From contig NZ_JACBZA010000001.1 in NCBI RefSeq assembly GCF_013408535.1, forward strand, positions 6,098,850 to 6,162,849: a DNA stretch of 64,000 nt, given 5' to 3'. The notes below the pieces were generated by a model. The model had not been told where the DNA came from and did not search any database. It was given only the letters and a program-made list of their open reading frames with translations. The DNA comes from Actinopolymorpha cephalotaxi (GTDB taxonomy: Bacteria; Actinomycetota; Actinomycetes; Propionibacteriales; Actinopolymorphaceae). This document shows positions 7,718 to 15,836 of this stretch, piece by piece. How positions within the stretch are numbered: position 1 is the stretch's first letter; each line of letters begins with the position of its first letter. The position numbers and the translations under genes were made by a program.

Positions 7718-8266
7718 TTACTCAGTTGGCCGGCCGCCGAAGCGCCAGAGATGCACCTCGGTGTGAGCGTCTCCGCGTGCGGGGAGCAGGGCTGCCGCGG
7801 CTTCGGGGTTCGGTGCCTCCACGGCAGCCGCCCGGCCGAGGACGGTTTCGCCGTCGAGGCTGCGCAGACCGCCGTACACGATCAGGTGTGGTGAGGTGAG
7901 CGGCTCGGGCTCGGAGCCGTCGAGAGCGACCAGAAGGTACCGGCCGTAGCCCTCGACAGCTCCGGTGAAGTCCCACATCGTGTGCCCGAGCACGTTGTCG
8001 AAGCGGCACAGCAGCACCGACTCGAAGGCGCCCGCACGGAAGTACGGCTCCTCGTAGGCGAACTCACGTGCAGCCCGCACATCCGGGAGGTCCACGATGT
8101 GCAGGCTGCCCGTGGACTCGGCGTCGTCGCCGTGCCCGGTCAGCGTGGGACCACGGGCGACCAGCCGATCGGCGTACCGGTCCATGAAGTCCCAGTGCTC
8201 GTTGCTCATCCGGACCTTGAGCGGGAACGCTCCAGGGCGGTCGCGGCCGTAGACGAAGTACTCCAC
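7718..8266 (-). CDS. YCII-related domain protein
   Basis: The 182-residue protein starts at GTG 8266. The first ~95 residues show the YciI/YCII pattern: YFVYGRDRPG, HWDFMDRYADRLVARGPTL, GSLHIVDLPDVRAAREFAYEEPYFRAGAFE. This domain is a small ferredoxin-like barrel whose His-Asp pair is thought to be catalytic in some members. The second half (RYLLVALDGSEP...LIVYGGLRSLDGETVLG) looks like a degenerate second copy of the same fold, making a two-domain protein. No metabolic context is evident; it lies between a TetR gene and trpEG. Confidence 0.78.
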   Translation of the reverse strand: MEYFVYGRDRPGAFPLKVRMSNEHWDFMDRYADRLVARGPTLTGHGDDAESTGSLHIVDLPDVRAAREFAYEEPYFRAGAFESVLLCRFDNVLGHTMWDFTGAVEGYGRYLLVALDGSEPEPLTSPHLIVYGGLRSLDGETVLGRAAAVEAPNPEAAAALLPARGDAHTEVHLWRFGGRPTE

Positions 8267-8297
8267 GGCCGCTCAGCCTATGACCTCGAAGGCAGCG

Positions 8298-10523
8298 TCA
8301 GACGGCCGCGGCTCCCTGCGGGTGGCGGTCCGAGGATCGCGCGAGGCGCAGTACGTTGGCCACCAGGTGGTGTCCGGCACGTCCGGTCGCGCTGAGGATC
8401 GACTCCGGGTGGAACTGCACCGCCCAGCGTCGCCGTACGTCGTCCGCGAGCGCCATCGCCACCCGCACCTCGCCCGGATCGTCGGTCACCGCGAGGACGT
8501 CGAAGCCGGGAACGTTCTCCGGCGTGGCGTACAGCGAGTGGTATCGCCCGGCGGTGAACGACGAACCCAGTCCGGCGAGCAATCCGCTGTCCCTGTTGGC
8601 CTCTTCGTCCTCTGTCACGACCCGCACCGACCCCGGCTTGCCGTGCGCGGGCCGGGGAAGCAGGTCAAGCGACCCGCCGGCGTACTCCACCATCGCCTGC
8701 AGGCCGAGACACACCCCGAACACGGGAAGGCCACGAGCCTCCAGCGCGGCCAACAGGTGTGCGCAGCCGAAGTCCGCCGGCCGGCCAGGCCCCGGTGACA
8801 GCACCACGAGATCGGGTTCCAGGGTGTCGAGTCGCTCGACCGGGAAGCCGTACCGCAACGTCACCACCTCCGCGCCGTGCTGGCGGAAGTAGTCGCCGAG
8901 CGTGTGTACGAAGGAATCCTGGTGGTCCACCAGCAGCACCCGCAGGCCCGCACCGGCGGATTCGTCCGTGCTGGTGGAGATGTGGCGATCACCGCCGGAC
9001 GGTCCACGATCGGGTGCGGACATGGTGTCAAGGAGAGCTTGCGCCTTGAGCAGGGTCTCGCGTTCCTCCTCGTCCGGGTCGGAGTCGTACAGCAGTGTCG
9101 CGCCCGCGCGCACGCTCGCGACCGAGTTCTCGACCTGGGCGGTACGCAACGTCAGCCCGGTGTTCATCGACCCGTCGAAGCCGACGAACCCGACCGCGCC
9201 GCCGTACCAGCGCCGCGGCGCGGACTCGGCGTCCTCGATGAACTGCATCGCCCACTGCTTCGGCGCGCCGGTCACGGTGACCGCCCACATGTGCGTCAGG
9301 AACGCGTCGAACGCGTCCATGCCCGGCCGTAGCCTGCCCTCGATGTGGTCCACGGTGTGGATCAGCCTGCTGTAAAGCTCGACTTGACGGCGGCCGATGA
9401 CCCGCACGCTGCCGGGCACACAGACCCGTGCCTTGTCGTTGCGGTCCACGTCGGTGCACATGGTGAGTTCGCTCTCGTCCTTGGTGGAGTTGAGCAACGT
9501 CGCGATCTGGGCGGCGTCCTCCAGCGCGTCCCGGCCACGGCGGATCGTGCCCGCGATCGGGCAGGTCTCCACCCGGTCCCCCTGGACGCGTACGTACATC
9601 TCCGGCGAGGCGCCGACGAGGTACTCGCCCTCGCCGAGATTGCAGAAGAACTCGTACGGGGCAGGGTTCTGGGTGCGCAGTCGTTCGTAGAAGGCAGCCG
9701 GTGAGTCGCAGCGGCCACTGAGCACGTGGCTCGGCGTCATCTCGAACAGATCGCCACGTCGGAAGCGTTCCCGCGCGGTACGGACGATCTCCGCATACCG
9801 GCCGGGTGTCGGCGGCGCGGGCACCGGGTGGGTCTCCGGTGGCGGCGTGGGCGCGGTGTGCCGCGCCAGCCCGGCCGTGGTCCGCCCGCCCACCTCGAAG
9901 TCGTACGAATACAACATGCTCGTCTCCCGCTTGCGGTCCACCACGACGAGCCGGTCCGGTAGGTGCAGGACGAGATCACGGTGCGGGTCGGCCGAGCGGT
10001 CGTGCCGCAGTCGTACCGGCTCGAACTGGAACGCCAGGTCGTAGCCGTACGCGCCGTACAGCCCGAGGTGCGGGTCGACCGGGCTGGCGAACGCCGCGAC
10101 GACCGCCCGCAGCGCGGTGAAGACCGTCGACTGCCGGCTGCGCTCTTCCTCGGCGAAGGATTCAGCCGACTCGGGAACGACGACCGCGCAACGCGACTCC
10201 TCGTCCAGCACGATCTCGCCGGCGCCGGACATCGCGGCGGCGACCACGGGCAGCAGGACCGTGCCGCGTTCGTTCAGTGCGCGGGCCTCGATCCGCCGGC
10301 CGTACGCGAGGAGTTCGATCGGCGGGTCGACATAGCCGAGGTGCCAGCGGCTGTAGCGGCCCGGATAGTCGACGCCGGAGGAGAGGACCGCGCCCCGGCG
10401 GTTGTCGAGATCGGCGACGAGGTTGGTGAGGACGCTCTCCTCGACGGGAGTGGCGGTGCGGGTGATCGCGACGCCACCGGCGGTGGCGTACGCGGTCGAT
10501 GCGGGCTGGGGTGGTTCGAGCAC
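8298..10523 (-). CDS. trpE(G): Anthranilate synthase, fused TrpE-TrpG
   Basis: The 741-residue single-chain enzyme converts chorismate plus glutamine to anthranilate, the first step of tryptophan synthesis. Residues ~1-520 are the chorismate-binding TrpE part, with CPIAGTIRRGRD, DESELTMCTDVDRND and GAPKQWAMQFIE. After a linker (~515-535) comes a class I glutamine amidotransferase: VLLVDHQDSFVHTLGDYF, VLSPGPGRPADFG, GVCLGLQAMVEYAGG (nucleophile Cys) and FHPESILS (His-Glu). The same fused clade is known from rhizobia. Start is GTG 10523 behind GAAAGG. A Trp-codon leader peptide and attenuator hairpin precede it; no other trp genes are adjacent. Confidence 0.95.
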   Translation of the reverse strand: MLEPPQPASTAYATAGGVAITRTATPVEESVLTNLVADLDNRRGAVLSSGVDYPGRYSRWHLGYVDPPIELLAYGRRIEARALNERGTVLLPVVAAAMSGAGEIVLDEESRCAVVVPESAESFAEEERSRQSTVFTALRAVVAAFASPVDPHLGLYGAYGYDLAFQFEPVRLRHDRSADPHRDLVLHLPDRLVVVDRKRETSMLYSYDFEVGGRTTAGLARHTAPTPPPETHPVPAPPTPGRYAEIVRTARERFRRGDLFEMTPSHVLSGRCDSPAAFYERLRTQNPAPYEFFCNLGEGEYLVGASPEMYVRVQGDRVETCPIAGTIRRGRDALEDAAQIATLLNSTKDESELTMCTDVDRNDKARVCVPGSVRVIGRRQVELYSRLIHTVDHIEGRLRPGMDAFDAFLTHMWAVTVTGAPKQWAMQFIEDAESAPRRWYGGAVGFVGFDGSMNTGLTLRTAQVENSVASVRAGATLLYDSDPDEEERETLLKAQALLDTMSAPDRGPSGGDRHISTSTDESAGAGLRVLLVDHQDSFVHTLGDYFRQHGAEVVTLRYGFPVERLDTLEPDLVVLSPGPGRPADFGCAHLLAALEARGLPVFGVCLGLQAMVEYAGGSLDLLPRPAHGKPGSVRVVTEDEEANRDSGLLAGLGSSFTAGRYHSLYATPENVPGFDVLAVTDDPGEVRVAMALADDVRRRWAVQFHPESILSATGRAGHHLVANVLRLARSSDRHPQGAAAV

Positions 10524-10604
10524 GTCGGTGGGCCTTTCGGGAGGGCCCGCACCGGTGGTTCGGCGTCCGTGCCGTAGGTGGTTCTACCTGCCGGACAACG
10601 AGAA

Positions 10605-10628
10605 ACGACCGCCGGTGAGGGCGGTCGT
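10605..10628 (-). terminator. trp attenuator hairpin
   Basis: Read on the minus strand, ACGACCGCC and GGCGGTCGT form a perfect 9-bp stem with a six-base loop, followed by TTTCTCGTTGT. It lies 15 bases after the stop of the Trp-Trp-Trp leader peptide and about 80 bases before trpE(G), exactly where an attenuator terminator should be. A second, weaker GGGCC/GGCCC hairpin lies close to the trpE(G) ribosome site. Confidence 0.75.
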
Positions 10629-10642
10629 CGCTTGCGAATGCG

Positions 10643-10711
10643 TCAGGATGCGCAGGTCGGGGCGGCCGCCGGAAGGGGGCGCCACCACCACTGCTGCGCG
10701 TGACTCTGCAT
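10643..10711 (-). CDS. trpL: trp operon leader peptide
   Basis: ATG at 10711 opens a 22-codon reading MQSHAQQWWWRPLPAAAPTC followed by Ala-Ser and TGA at 10645-10643. Three consecutive TGG codons are at 10690-10682. Trp is otherwise rare, so a WWW run just upstream of anthranilate synthase and of a terminator-like hairpin is the signature of ribosome-mediated attenuation: charged tRNA-Trp lets the ribosome pass and the terminator form. No strong ribosome site is seen upstream of the ATG. Confidence 0.85.
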   Translation of the reverse strand: MQSHAQQWWWRPLPAAAPTCAS

Positions 10712-10759
10712 GCCGGGCAGCCTAACCCATGACCGAGTGCGCCGGTAGGGAAAAGTCGC

Positions 10760-11455
10760 TCAGGCGACCGCGGAGAGCGGTGCCATGCCGAACGTCGTAC
10801 GCAGTCCGTCCTCGCCGGCCTCGGTCACCCGCACGCCCCGGCCGCTGCCCACCCGGGTGAGCCACTCCAGCGCGAACAGCCGCTCGGTCAGGCCGGCGCC
10901 GACCGCGCCGGCGAGGTGGTTGCGGCGTTCGGTCCAGTCCAGGCAGTCGCGGACGAGCGGCCGGCGTCCGCGGGCCAGCCCGGCCACGTCCACGCCGAAG
11001 TCGGTGAGCGCGTCCCGGCCCGCCGGGGTGAGCGCCGGGCCGTCGGTGGTCACGATGCCGCGGGCGCGCAGCGCGTCGGCCAGCGCCACGCCCGCGCGCC
11101 CGGCGAGGTGGTCGTAGCAGGTACGCGCGGCGGCGAGGGCCCGGCCGCGGGAGGCGGCGCGCAGGCTGGTGACCGGGGTCGGAGGCGCGATCTGCAGCAG
11201 CGGCTCGATCGCCTCGGCGATCTCGGTCCCCGCCAGCCGGAAGTATCGGTGCCGGCCCTGCGTCACCACCGTCGCCAGGCCGCCGGAGACCAGCCGGGCA
11301 AGGTGTTCGCTGGCGGTCGACGGGGCGACCTCGGCGGCCCGGGCGAGCTCGCTCGCGGTCCAGGCGCGGCCGTCGAACATCGCCAGCAGCATGGCCGCGC
11401 GGCTGCGGTCGGCGAGCAGGCCGGCGATCCGGGCGAGGTCCACGTCTGCGGGCAT
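10760..11455 (-). CDS. ArsR-type winged-helix regulator
   Basis: The 231-residue protein has a clear ArsR DNA-binding domain in residues 1-80: LARIAGLLADRSRAAMLLAMF, ASELARAAEVAPSTASEHLARLVSGGL, GRHRYFRLAG. The C-terminal 150 residues (RTCYDHLAGRAGVALADALR, RDCLDWTERRNHLAGAVGA) are a conserved extension found in actinobacterial ArsR proteins that sit next to flavin-reductase genes; it may sense a small molecule. No metal-binding CxC motif is present. It is divergent from the flavin-reductase-like gene with a 65-bp gap that must carry both promoters. Confidence 0.9.
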   Translation of the reverse strand: MPADVDLARIAGLLADRSRAAMLLAMFDGRAWTASELARAAEVAPSTASEHLARLVSGGLATVVTQGRHRYFRLAGTEIAEAIEPLLQIAPPTPVTSLRAASRGRALAAARTCYDHLAGRAGVALADALRARGIVTTDGPALTPAGRDALTDFGVDVAGLARGRRPLVRDCLDWTERRNHLAGAVGAGLTERLFALEWLTRVGSGRGVRVTEAGEDGLRTTFGMAPLSAVA

Positions 11456-11520
11456 GCCGCCACCGTACCCACGGCACGTTTCGGCACCGCCCGAACGATC
11501 GGAACCCTAGCGTCGCAGGC

Positions 11521-12153
11521 ATGTCAGTCCATCTCGGCTCGACCCAGCTCACGTCGTCCGCCCACCGGACGATCACGCCCTCGGTCCTGTACTTCGGCAC
11601 CCCCGTGGTCCTGATCACCACCCGCAATCCGGACGGATCGGCGAACATCACGCCGATGTCGTCGGCGTGGGCGCTCGGCTCGACCGTCGTCCTGGGCCTG
11701 GGCGACTCCGGCCAGGCGGTGCCGAACCTCGAGCGCGAACGTGAGTGCGTCCTCAACTTCCCGTCGGCGGACCTGTGGGAACGCGTGGAACGGCTGGCTC
11801 CGCTGACCGGCCGCCACCCGGTCCCGGACGCGAAGGCGGACCGATATCGCCACGAGCCGGACAAGTTCGGCGCGGCCGGGCTCACCCCGGTGCCCTCGCA
11901 GACGGTGCGCCCGCCGCGCGTCGCCGAGTGTGCGCTGCACCTCGAGGCCGAGGTCGTCTCGATCCGGCCGGGCGCCGAGGGCGGCTTCCGGATCGTGGAG
12001 ACGCAGGTGCGCCGGGTACACGCGGCCGACGACATCACCGTCCCGGGAACCAGCCACGTGGACACCGACCGGTGGCACCCGCTGCTGTACGTGTTCCGGC
12101 ACTACTTCGGTACGGGGCCGCGGCTGGGGCGGACGTTCAAGGCGCAGACGTGA
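11521..12153 (+). CDS. Flavin reductase-like FMN-binding protein
   Basis: The 210-residue protein has the split-barrel fold of the flavin_reduct family: YFGTPVVLITTRNPDGSANITPMSS, LGLGDSGQAVPNLERERECVLNFP, and a C-terminal RHYFGTGPRLGRTF. Members bind FMN and reduce free flavin or small electrophiles. The divergent ArsR gene is its usual neighbour in actinobacteria and probably its regulator. The 3' end overlaps the convergent PfkB kinase gene by 17 bases. Confidence 0.85.
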   Translation: MSVHLGSTQLTSSAHRTITPSVLYFGTPVVLITTRNPDGSANITPMSSAWALGSTVVLGLGDSGQAVPNLERERECVLNFPSADLWERVERLAPLTGRHPVPDAKADRYRHEPDKFGAAGLTPVPSQTVRPPRVAECALHLEAEVVSIRPGAEGGFRIVETQVRRVHAADDITVPGTSHVDTDRWHPLLYVFRHYFGTGPRLGRTFKAQT

Positions 12154-13036
12154 GGAACCTCGTGAGCTCGTCGTGGGTGGGGATGCCCGAGCGGCCGTCG
12201 ATCGCGCGGCAGGCCAGGGCCGCCGCGCCGTTGGCGTAGCGTACGGCGTCCGCGGGATCCAGGCCGCGGTCGACGGCGAGCAGCAGCGCGCCGTGGAAGA
12301 CGTCGCCCGCCCCGAGGGTGCTCACCACGTCGACGGCGAATCCGGGTACGTGCACCGGCCCGCCGGTCGTGGGCAGCAGGTGTGCGCCGTCGCCGCCCGC
12401 GGTGGCGACCACGAGGCCGGCGCCGTCGGCGCGGGCGCGTTCCAGCAGCGCGACCACGGGCTGGTCGCCGTACGTCAGCCGCAGCCGGTCGAGCGTCGGG
12501 CCGTAGAGGTGCACGCCGCGCGGGTGGAAGCCGGGGATCGGGTTGCCCTCGTCCACCGAGATCCTCGGCGCGGGCGGCCCGATCCTGGACCCGACGGCCA
12601 GCACGTCGCGGGCCGCCGGCCAGCCCAGGTGGTCCAGGTGCACCCAGGCCGCGTCCGCCACGAGCTTCCGTGCGCGCGGCCCGAGCTCGAACGCCGGCAG
12701 CGGGCGGGTGCAGATGGCCCGCGTACCCGAGGACCGGTCGACCAGGACGACACTCGCGCCACCGGCACCGGCGGGTACGGGAACGACGCCGGACACGTCG
12801 ACACCCTCCCGGGTCAGGTCCGCCACGATGCGTTCCCCGGTCGGGTCCTCGGCGATCGGCCCGACGAACGCGACGTCCCCGCCGAGCCTGGCGGCGGCCA
12901 CCGCGGCGGTGGCGGAGTTGCCGCCGCCCGCGTGCACGAGCGCTTCGGCGAGCAGCCGCTGGTCCGGCCCCGGAAGGTGCGGGACGACCGCGATCGCGTC
13001 GTCGTTCACCGAGCCGACGAAGACCAGCCGGCTCAT
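12137..13036 (-). CDS. PfkB-family sugar kinase
   Basis: The 299-residue protein starts at ATG 13036 inside the upstream aldolase stop (ATGA overlap, so translationally coupled). PfkB signatures are present: N-terminal VHAGGGNSATAAVAAARLGG and the C-terminal anion-hole/catalytic block DVVSTLGAGDVFHGALL with the catalytic Asp in GAGD. It should phosphorylate a sugar or sugar acid with ATP in the cytosol. Its operon partner is a YihT-like class I aldolase, an arrangement seen in pathways where a ketose is phosphorylated and then cleaved (tagatose, sulfofructose). Which sugar is used here is not known. Confidence 0.9.
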   Translation of the reverse strand: MSRLVFVGSVNDDAIAVVPHLPGPDQRLLAEALVHAGGGNSATAAVAAARLGGDVAFVGPIAEDPTGERIVADLTREGVDVSGVVPVPAGAGGASVVLVDRSSGTRAICTRPLPAFELGPRARKLVADAAWVHLDHLGWPAARDVLAVGSRIGPPAPRISVDEGNPIPGFHPRGVHLYGPTLDRLRLTYGDQPVVALLERARADGAGLVVATAGGDGAHLLPTTGGPVHVPGFAVDVVSTLGAGDVFHGALLLAVDRGLDPADAVRYANGAAALACRAIDGRSGIPTHDELTRFLTSAP

Positions 13037-13932
13037 GCGTCCGGCCAGGGCCGGGCGTTCGCGGACACGATCGCGGCGAGTTCGCGGAGGTAGGGCACGG
13101 ACTCCTCGCGCAGCAAGCGCTTCCGGTCCGCGGCGGGCAGCGCGTTCGTCCACAGTGCGCGGCCGGCGAGCATCCCGGAGGCGCCGCCCCGGCAGCATGC
13201 CGCCACCGCGGCCGGGAAGTCGGCGCGTTCGACGTGGGAGGACAGCACCACCCACGGGCAGGCGACGGATCCGGTGAGTTCGGCCGCGGCGGCGGTGATC
13301 CGGTCGGCGTCACCCCGGCCGAAGTACGGCACCTCCGCCTTGTAGAGCGAGGGTTCGACCGCGCCGAGCTCCCGCGCGCAGCGCAGCAGGGCCGCCTCCC
13401 GGTCGAACGTGCCGCTCGCCTGCTGGTCCCCGGTCGGGCGTACGACACCCTCGACGATGCTCGGCATCCCCGCGTCCCGGCAGGCCGCGACGAACCGGGC
13501 GGCGTCCTCCACGCGGTCGGCCATGTGCTCGTCCTCGCGCCACACGATCAGCAGCTTGGCCGCGACCACTCCCTGTGCGGCGTACTTCGGCAGGTCCAGC
13601 GTCTGGTCGAACACCGCGTCGCCGACCACCTCCCCCGGACGGGCGGCCAACCGGTCGGCGGCGACGATCCGTCCGGTCCGCGGACCAGGTGACGGGCTGC
13701 CGGCGAGGATGTCCTCGCCGAACTCCGGGTCGGCGAGGAAGCCGGACGCCTCCGGTCCCAGCGCGACCGCCACGTCCTGCTTGAACTCGCGCAGCTCCGC
13801 ATCGGGCACCGCGTCGGTGCCGCGGCCGGAGGTCTGGGCCAGCATGCCGCGCAGCGACTCCCGCTGGTCCATCGCGACCATCACGAACGTGCCGTCGGGG
13901 CGGGCGAGCCCGCGCAGGCCGGGATCCGGCAT
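13033..13932 (-). CDS. Class I ketose-phosphate aldolase, YihT/LacD-like
   Basis: The 299-residue protein uses ATG 13932, 7 bases after GAGG; the longer in-frame start at 13965 has no ribosome site and would contain the operator. It resembles E. coli sulfofructose-phosphate aldolase YihT as I recall it: FVMVAMDQRESLRGML, LLIVWREDEH, SIVEGVVRP, LYKAEVPYFG (Lys is the expected Schiff-base residue) and PWVVLSSHVE with GASGMLAGRALW. LacD tagatose-bisphosphate aldolases share the fold. The product would be dihydroxyacetone phosphate plus an aldehyde. The coupled PfkB kinase supplies the phosphorylated substrate. A LacI-type operator sits 17 bases upstream. Confidence 0.85.
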   Translation of the reverse strand: MPDPGLRGLARPDGTFVMVAMDQRESLRGMLAQTSGRGTDAVPDAELREFKQDVAVALGPEASGFLADPEFGEDILAGSPSPGPRTGRIVAADRLAARPGEVVGDAVFDQTLDLPKYAAQGVVAAKLLIVWREDEHMADRVEDAARFVAACRDAGMPSIVEGVVRPTGDQQASGTFDREAALLRCARELGAVEPSLYKAEVPYFGRGDADRITAAAAELTGSVACPWVVLSSHVERADFPAAVAACCRGGASGMLAGRALWTNALPAADRKRLLREESVPYLRELAAIVSANARPWPDA

Positions 13933-13948
13933 CGGTGCCTCACAGTCC

Positions 13949-13962
13949 TGGGATCGTTCCCA
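13949..13962. promoter_or_regulatory. LacI-type operator upstream of the aldolase-kinase operon
   Basis: TGGGATCGTTCCCA is an inverted repeat with TGGGA/TCCCA arms, close to the TGGGAGCGCTCCCA box of actinobacterial LacI-family sugar repressors such as CebR. It lies just before the aldolase start, a position that blocks transcription. Extended to 16 bp (13948-13963) and read on the minus strand, 14 of 16 bases match the site at 18223-18238 before the mannosidase gene. The rest of the gap 13963-14234 shows no convincing gene. Confidence 0.7.
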
Positions 13963-14234
13963 CATGATTGGTAGGTGGTCGGTCGCCGTGGTCGTTCGGG
14001 CAGCTCGTTCTCGGGCGATCATGCCAGGGCGACGCTCGGCGGGTGGAGAGTCGACGGGAGGTGATCTCGCCTCGGGTCGCTCCCGCCATCGACTACTGGG
14101 ATGTGCTGGACATGGGTGCACCCGCGGTGCCAGACTTGTCGCAATCCGTTGTCGAGGGCGGCGGATGAGACGTAGGGCCCGACCGACCTGGGGCATGACC
14201 GGGAGGCGGGCCCCTCGCATGTTCGGGGTCCGGT

Positions 14235-14816
14235 TCAGCATCCCGAATCGACCTCGATGTCGTAGACCAGATCTCCAAGTGCCTCCCGGTATTCCGGTTC
14301 CCGGCCCTGGCGATGTGACCGACACGCGCCGGCGACGATGTCCGCCACCCACAACAGTGGTTCGGCGGCACCCCGCCTGTGCTCCAACCGCAGTGGCGGG
14401 GAAGCCGGTGCCGACCAACGACAGGCCCGCACAACGTCGACGTCCCGCCTGTCGAGAACTTGGCCGCGAGACTCCACGTACAGGCGGGTTACTTCGTACC
14501 CGTGCAGTTCGGGTACCAACGCGCCCAGGCAGGCCGCGCGAGCTCGTTCCTGCCTTCGGCGGGGTACAGGCGAGGCGATCGCCACGATGTTGAGACCGCC
14601 AATAGCTGCGACCTGCTCTGCCGCCTTCCTTCGTTCTGCCGGATCCATCTTGCTCCAGTGCAGCTTGTCCTGGTGCTGCCTGGTGCGGATGCCGCGCATG
14701 ACGTGGCGGACATGATTCAGCTCGCCCTCGAACAACGCGGCGGCCACCACGTAAACGCCCTTGCCGTCATCGGACTCGGCAAAGGACTCGTCGGCCCAGG
14801 CGTCTTGAGGGTGCAC
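14235..14816 (-). CDS. DUF3800-like protein
   Basis: The 193-residue protein starts at GTG 14816. The opening WADESFAESDDGKGVYVVAAAL and the later PLLWVADIVAGA match the pattern of DUF3800 proteins, a group with an RNase H-like fold and conserved acidic residues (Asp/Glu near the N-terminus and Asp near the end). Between them is DKLHWSKMDPAERRKAAEQVA. The biochemical role of the family is unknown; members often occur singly or in mobile DNA. Base composition is similar to the surroundings but codon bias is slightly weaker. It stands alone between the aldolase operon and the PhyH gene. Confidence 0.7.
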   Translation of the reverse strand: MHPQDAWADESFAESDDGKGVYVVAAALFEGELNHVRHVMRGIRTRQHQDKLHWSKMDPAERRKAAEQVAAIGGLNIVAIASPVPRRRQERARAACLGALVPELHGYEVTRLYVESRGQVLDRRDVDVVRACRWSAPASPPLRLEHRRGAAEPLLWVADIVAGACRSHRQGREPEYREALGDLVYDIEVDSGC

Positions 14817-15047
14817 ACCGGGAGGCTAGAGGTACGCACCGACACCAAGCTGACACGTTCTGTGCCCTCGGCCCGAGTCGGACCAACGGGGGTGCGGCTG
14901 TCCGGGAGCGGCGGGTGGGTCGCGGCGTGTCCGGATTTTCAACAAGGATGTCCGTCCAGGGCCTGCGGACGCGCAGCGCGCTACGCCTACCGTCGAACGC
15001 GTCGCCGATGCGCACCCACTTCCACCCGACCCCGCAGGAGGAACCCC

Positions 15048-15836
15048 ATGAGCCTCATGGTGGAGGAGTCCCAGCTCGCGTCCCATGCCGCCGCGTACGC
15101 CGAACACGGCTACGTGCTCGTCAAAGGCCTTCTGGACAAGGCGGAGGCGCGGGCCTACCGCGAGGAGAGCCACGCGCTGATCGAACGCCTGAACCGCGAC
15201 GCCGACCCGACCTGGGAGAGTGCCCGGCACCTCGGCATGGGCGAACGCACCGAGCTCAAGCACTGTCACGACGTGCAGTTCCAGGCCGCCGCGTTCTCCA
15301 GGCTGCTGGTCGACCCGCGCTTCACCGACGTGGCCGCCGCGGTGATGGGTACGCCGAACGTCCAACTGCACCACACCAAGCTGTTCGTGAAGCCGCCGGA
15401 GAAGGGCTCGCCGTTCCCGATGCACCAGGACCATCCGTTCTTCCCCCATGCGAAGCACTCGGTGGGAGCGGCGATCTTCCACTTCGACGACGCCCCGCTG
15501 GAGAAGGGCTGCGTACAGGTGATGCCGGGCAGCCACCGCGGCGGCCCGCTCACCCACCGGTCGGAGGGAGGCTGGCACCTGCCGTACTCCGAGTGGCCGC
15601 TGGAGAACGCAACGCCGTGTGAGGCGGAGGCCGGCGACGTGCTGTTCTTCACCTATCTCACCGTGCACGGTTCGGGCGTGAACACCACGCCGGAGGCACG
15701 TACGACGCTGCTGGTGCAGTACCGCGACCCGGCCGACCCGCCGACCGAGGACCTGCACACCCACTCGCTCGGCCAGGGGATGATCCTGCGCGGCGTCGAC
15801 CCGACCTCGCGCGGCGCCGCGGCCGCGGCGATGTGA
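15048..15836 (+). CDS. Phytanoyl-CoA dioxygenase (PhyH) family protein
   Basis: The 262-residue protein starts at ATG 15048, preceded by AGGAGGA. PhyH enzymes are Fe(II)/2-oxoglutarate oxygenases. The metal triad is visible: His and Asp in FPMHQDHPFFP and the distal His in LTVHGSGVNTTPEARTTL, whose following Arg would hold 2-oxoglutarate. EHGYVLVKGLLDKAEA is the typical N-terminal opening. It is translationally coupled to the following AraC regulator (GTGA overlap). PhyH-AraC pairs are common beside sugar-utilisation genes in actinomycetes; the substrate is unknown. Confidence 0.9.
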   Translation: MSLMVEESQLASHAAAYAEHGYVLVKGLLDKAEARAYREESHALIERLNRDADPTWESARHLGMGERTELKHCHDVQFQAAAFSRLLVDPRFTDVAAAVMGTPNVQLHHTKLFVKPPEKGSPFPMHQDHPFFPHAKHSVGAAIFHFDDAPLEKGCVQVMPGSHRGGPLTHRSEGGWHLPYSEWPLENATPCEAEAGDVLFFTYLTVHGSGVNTTPEARTTLLVQYRDPADPPTEDLHTHSLGQGMILRGVDPTSRGAAAAAM

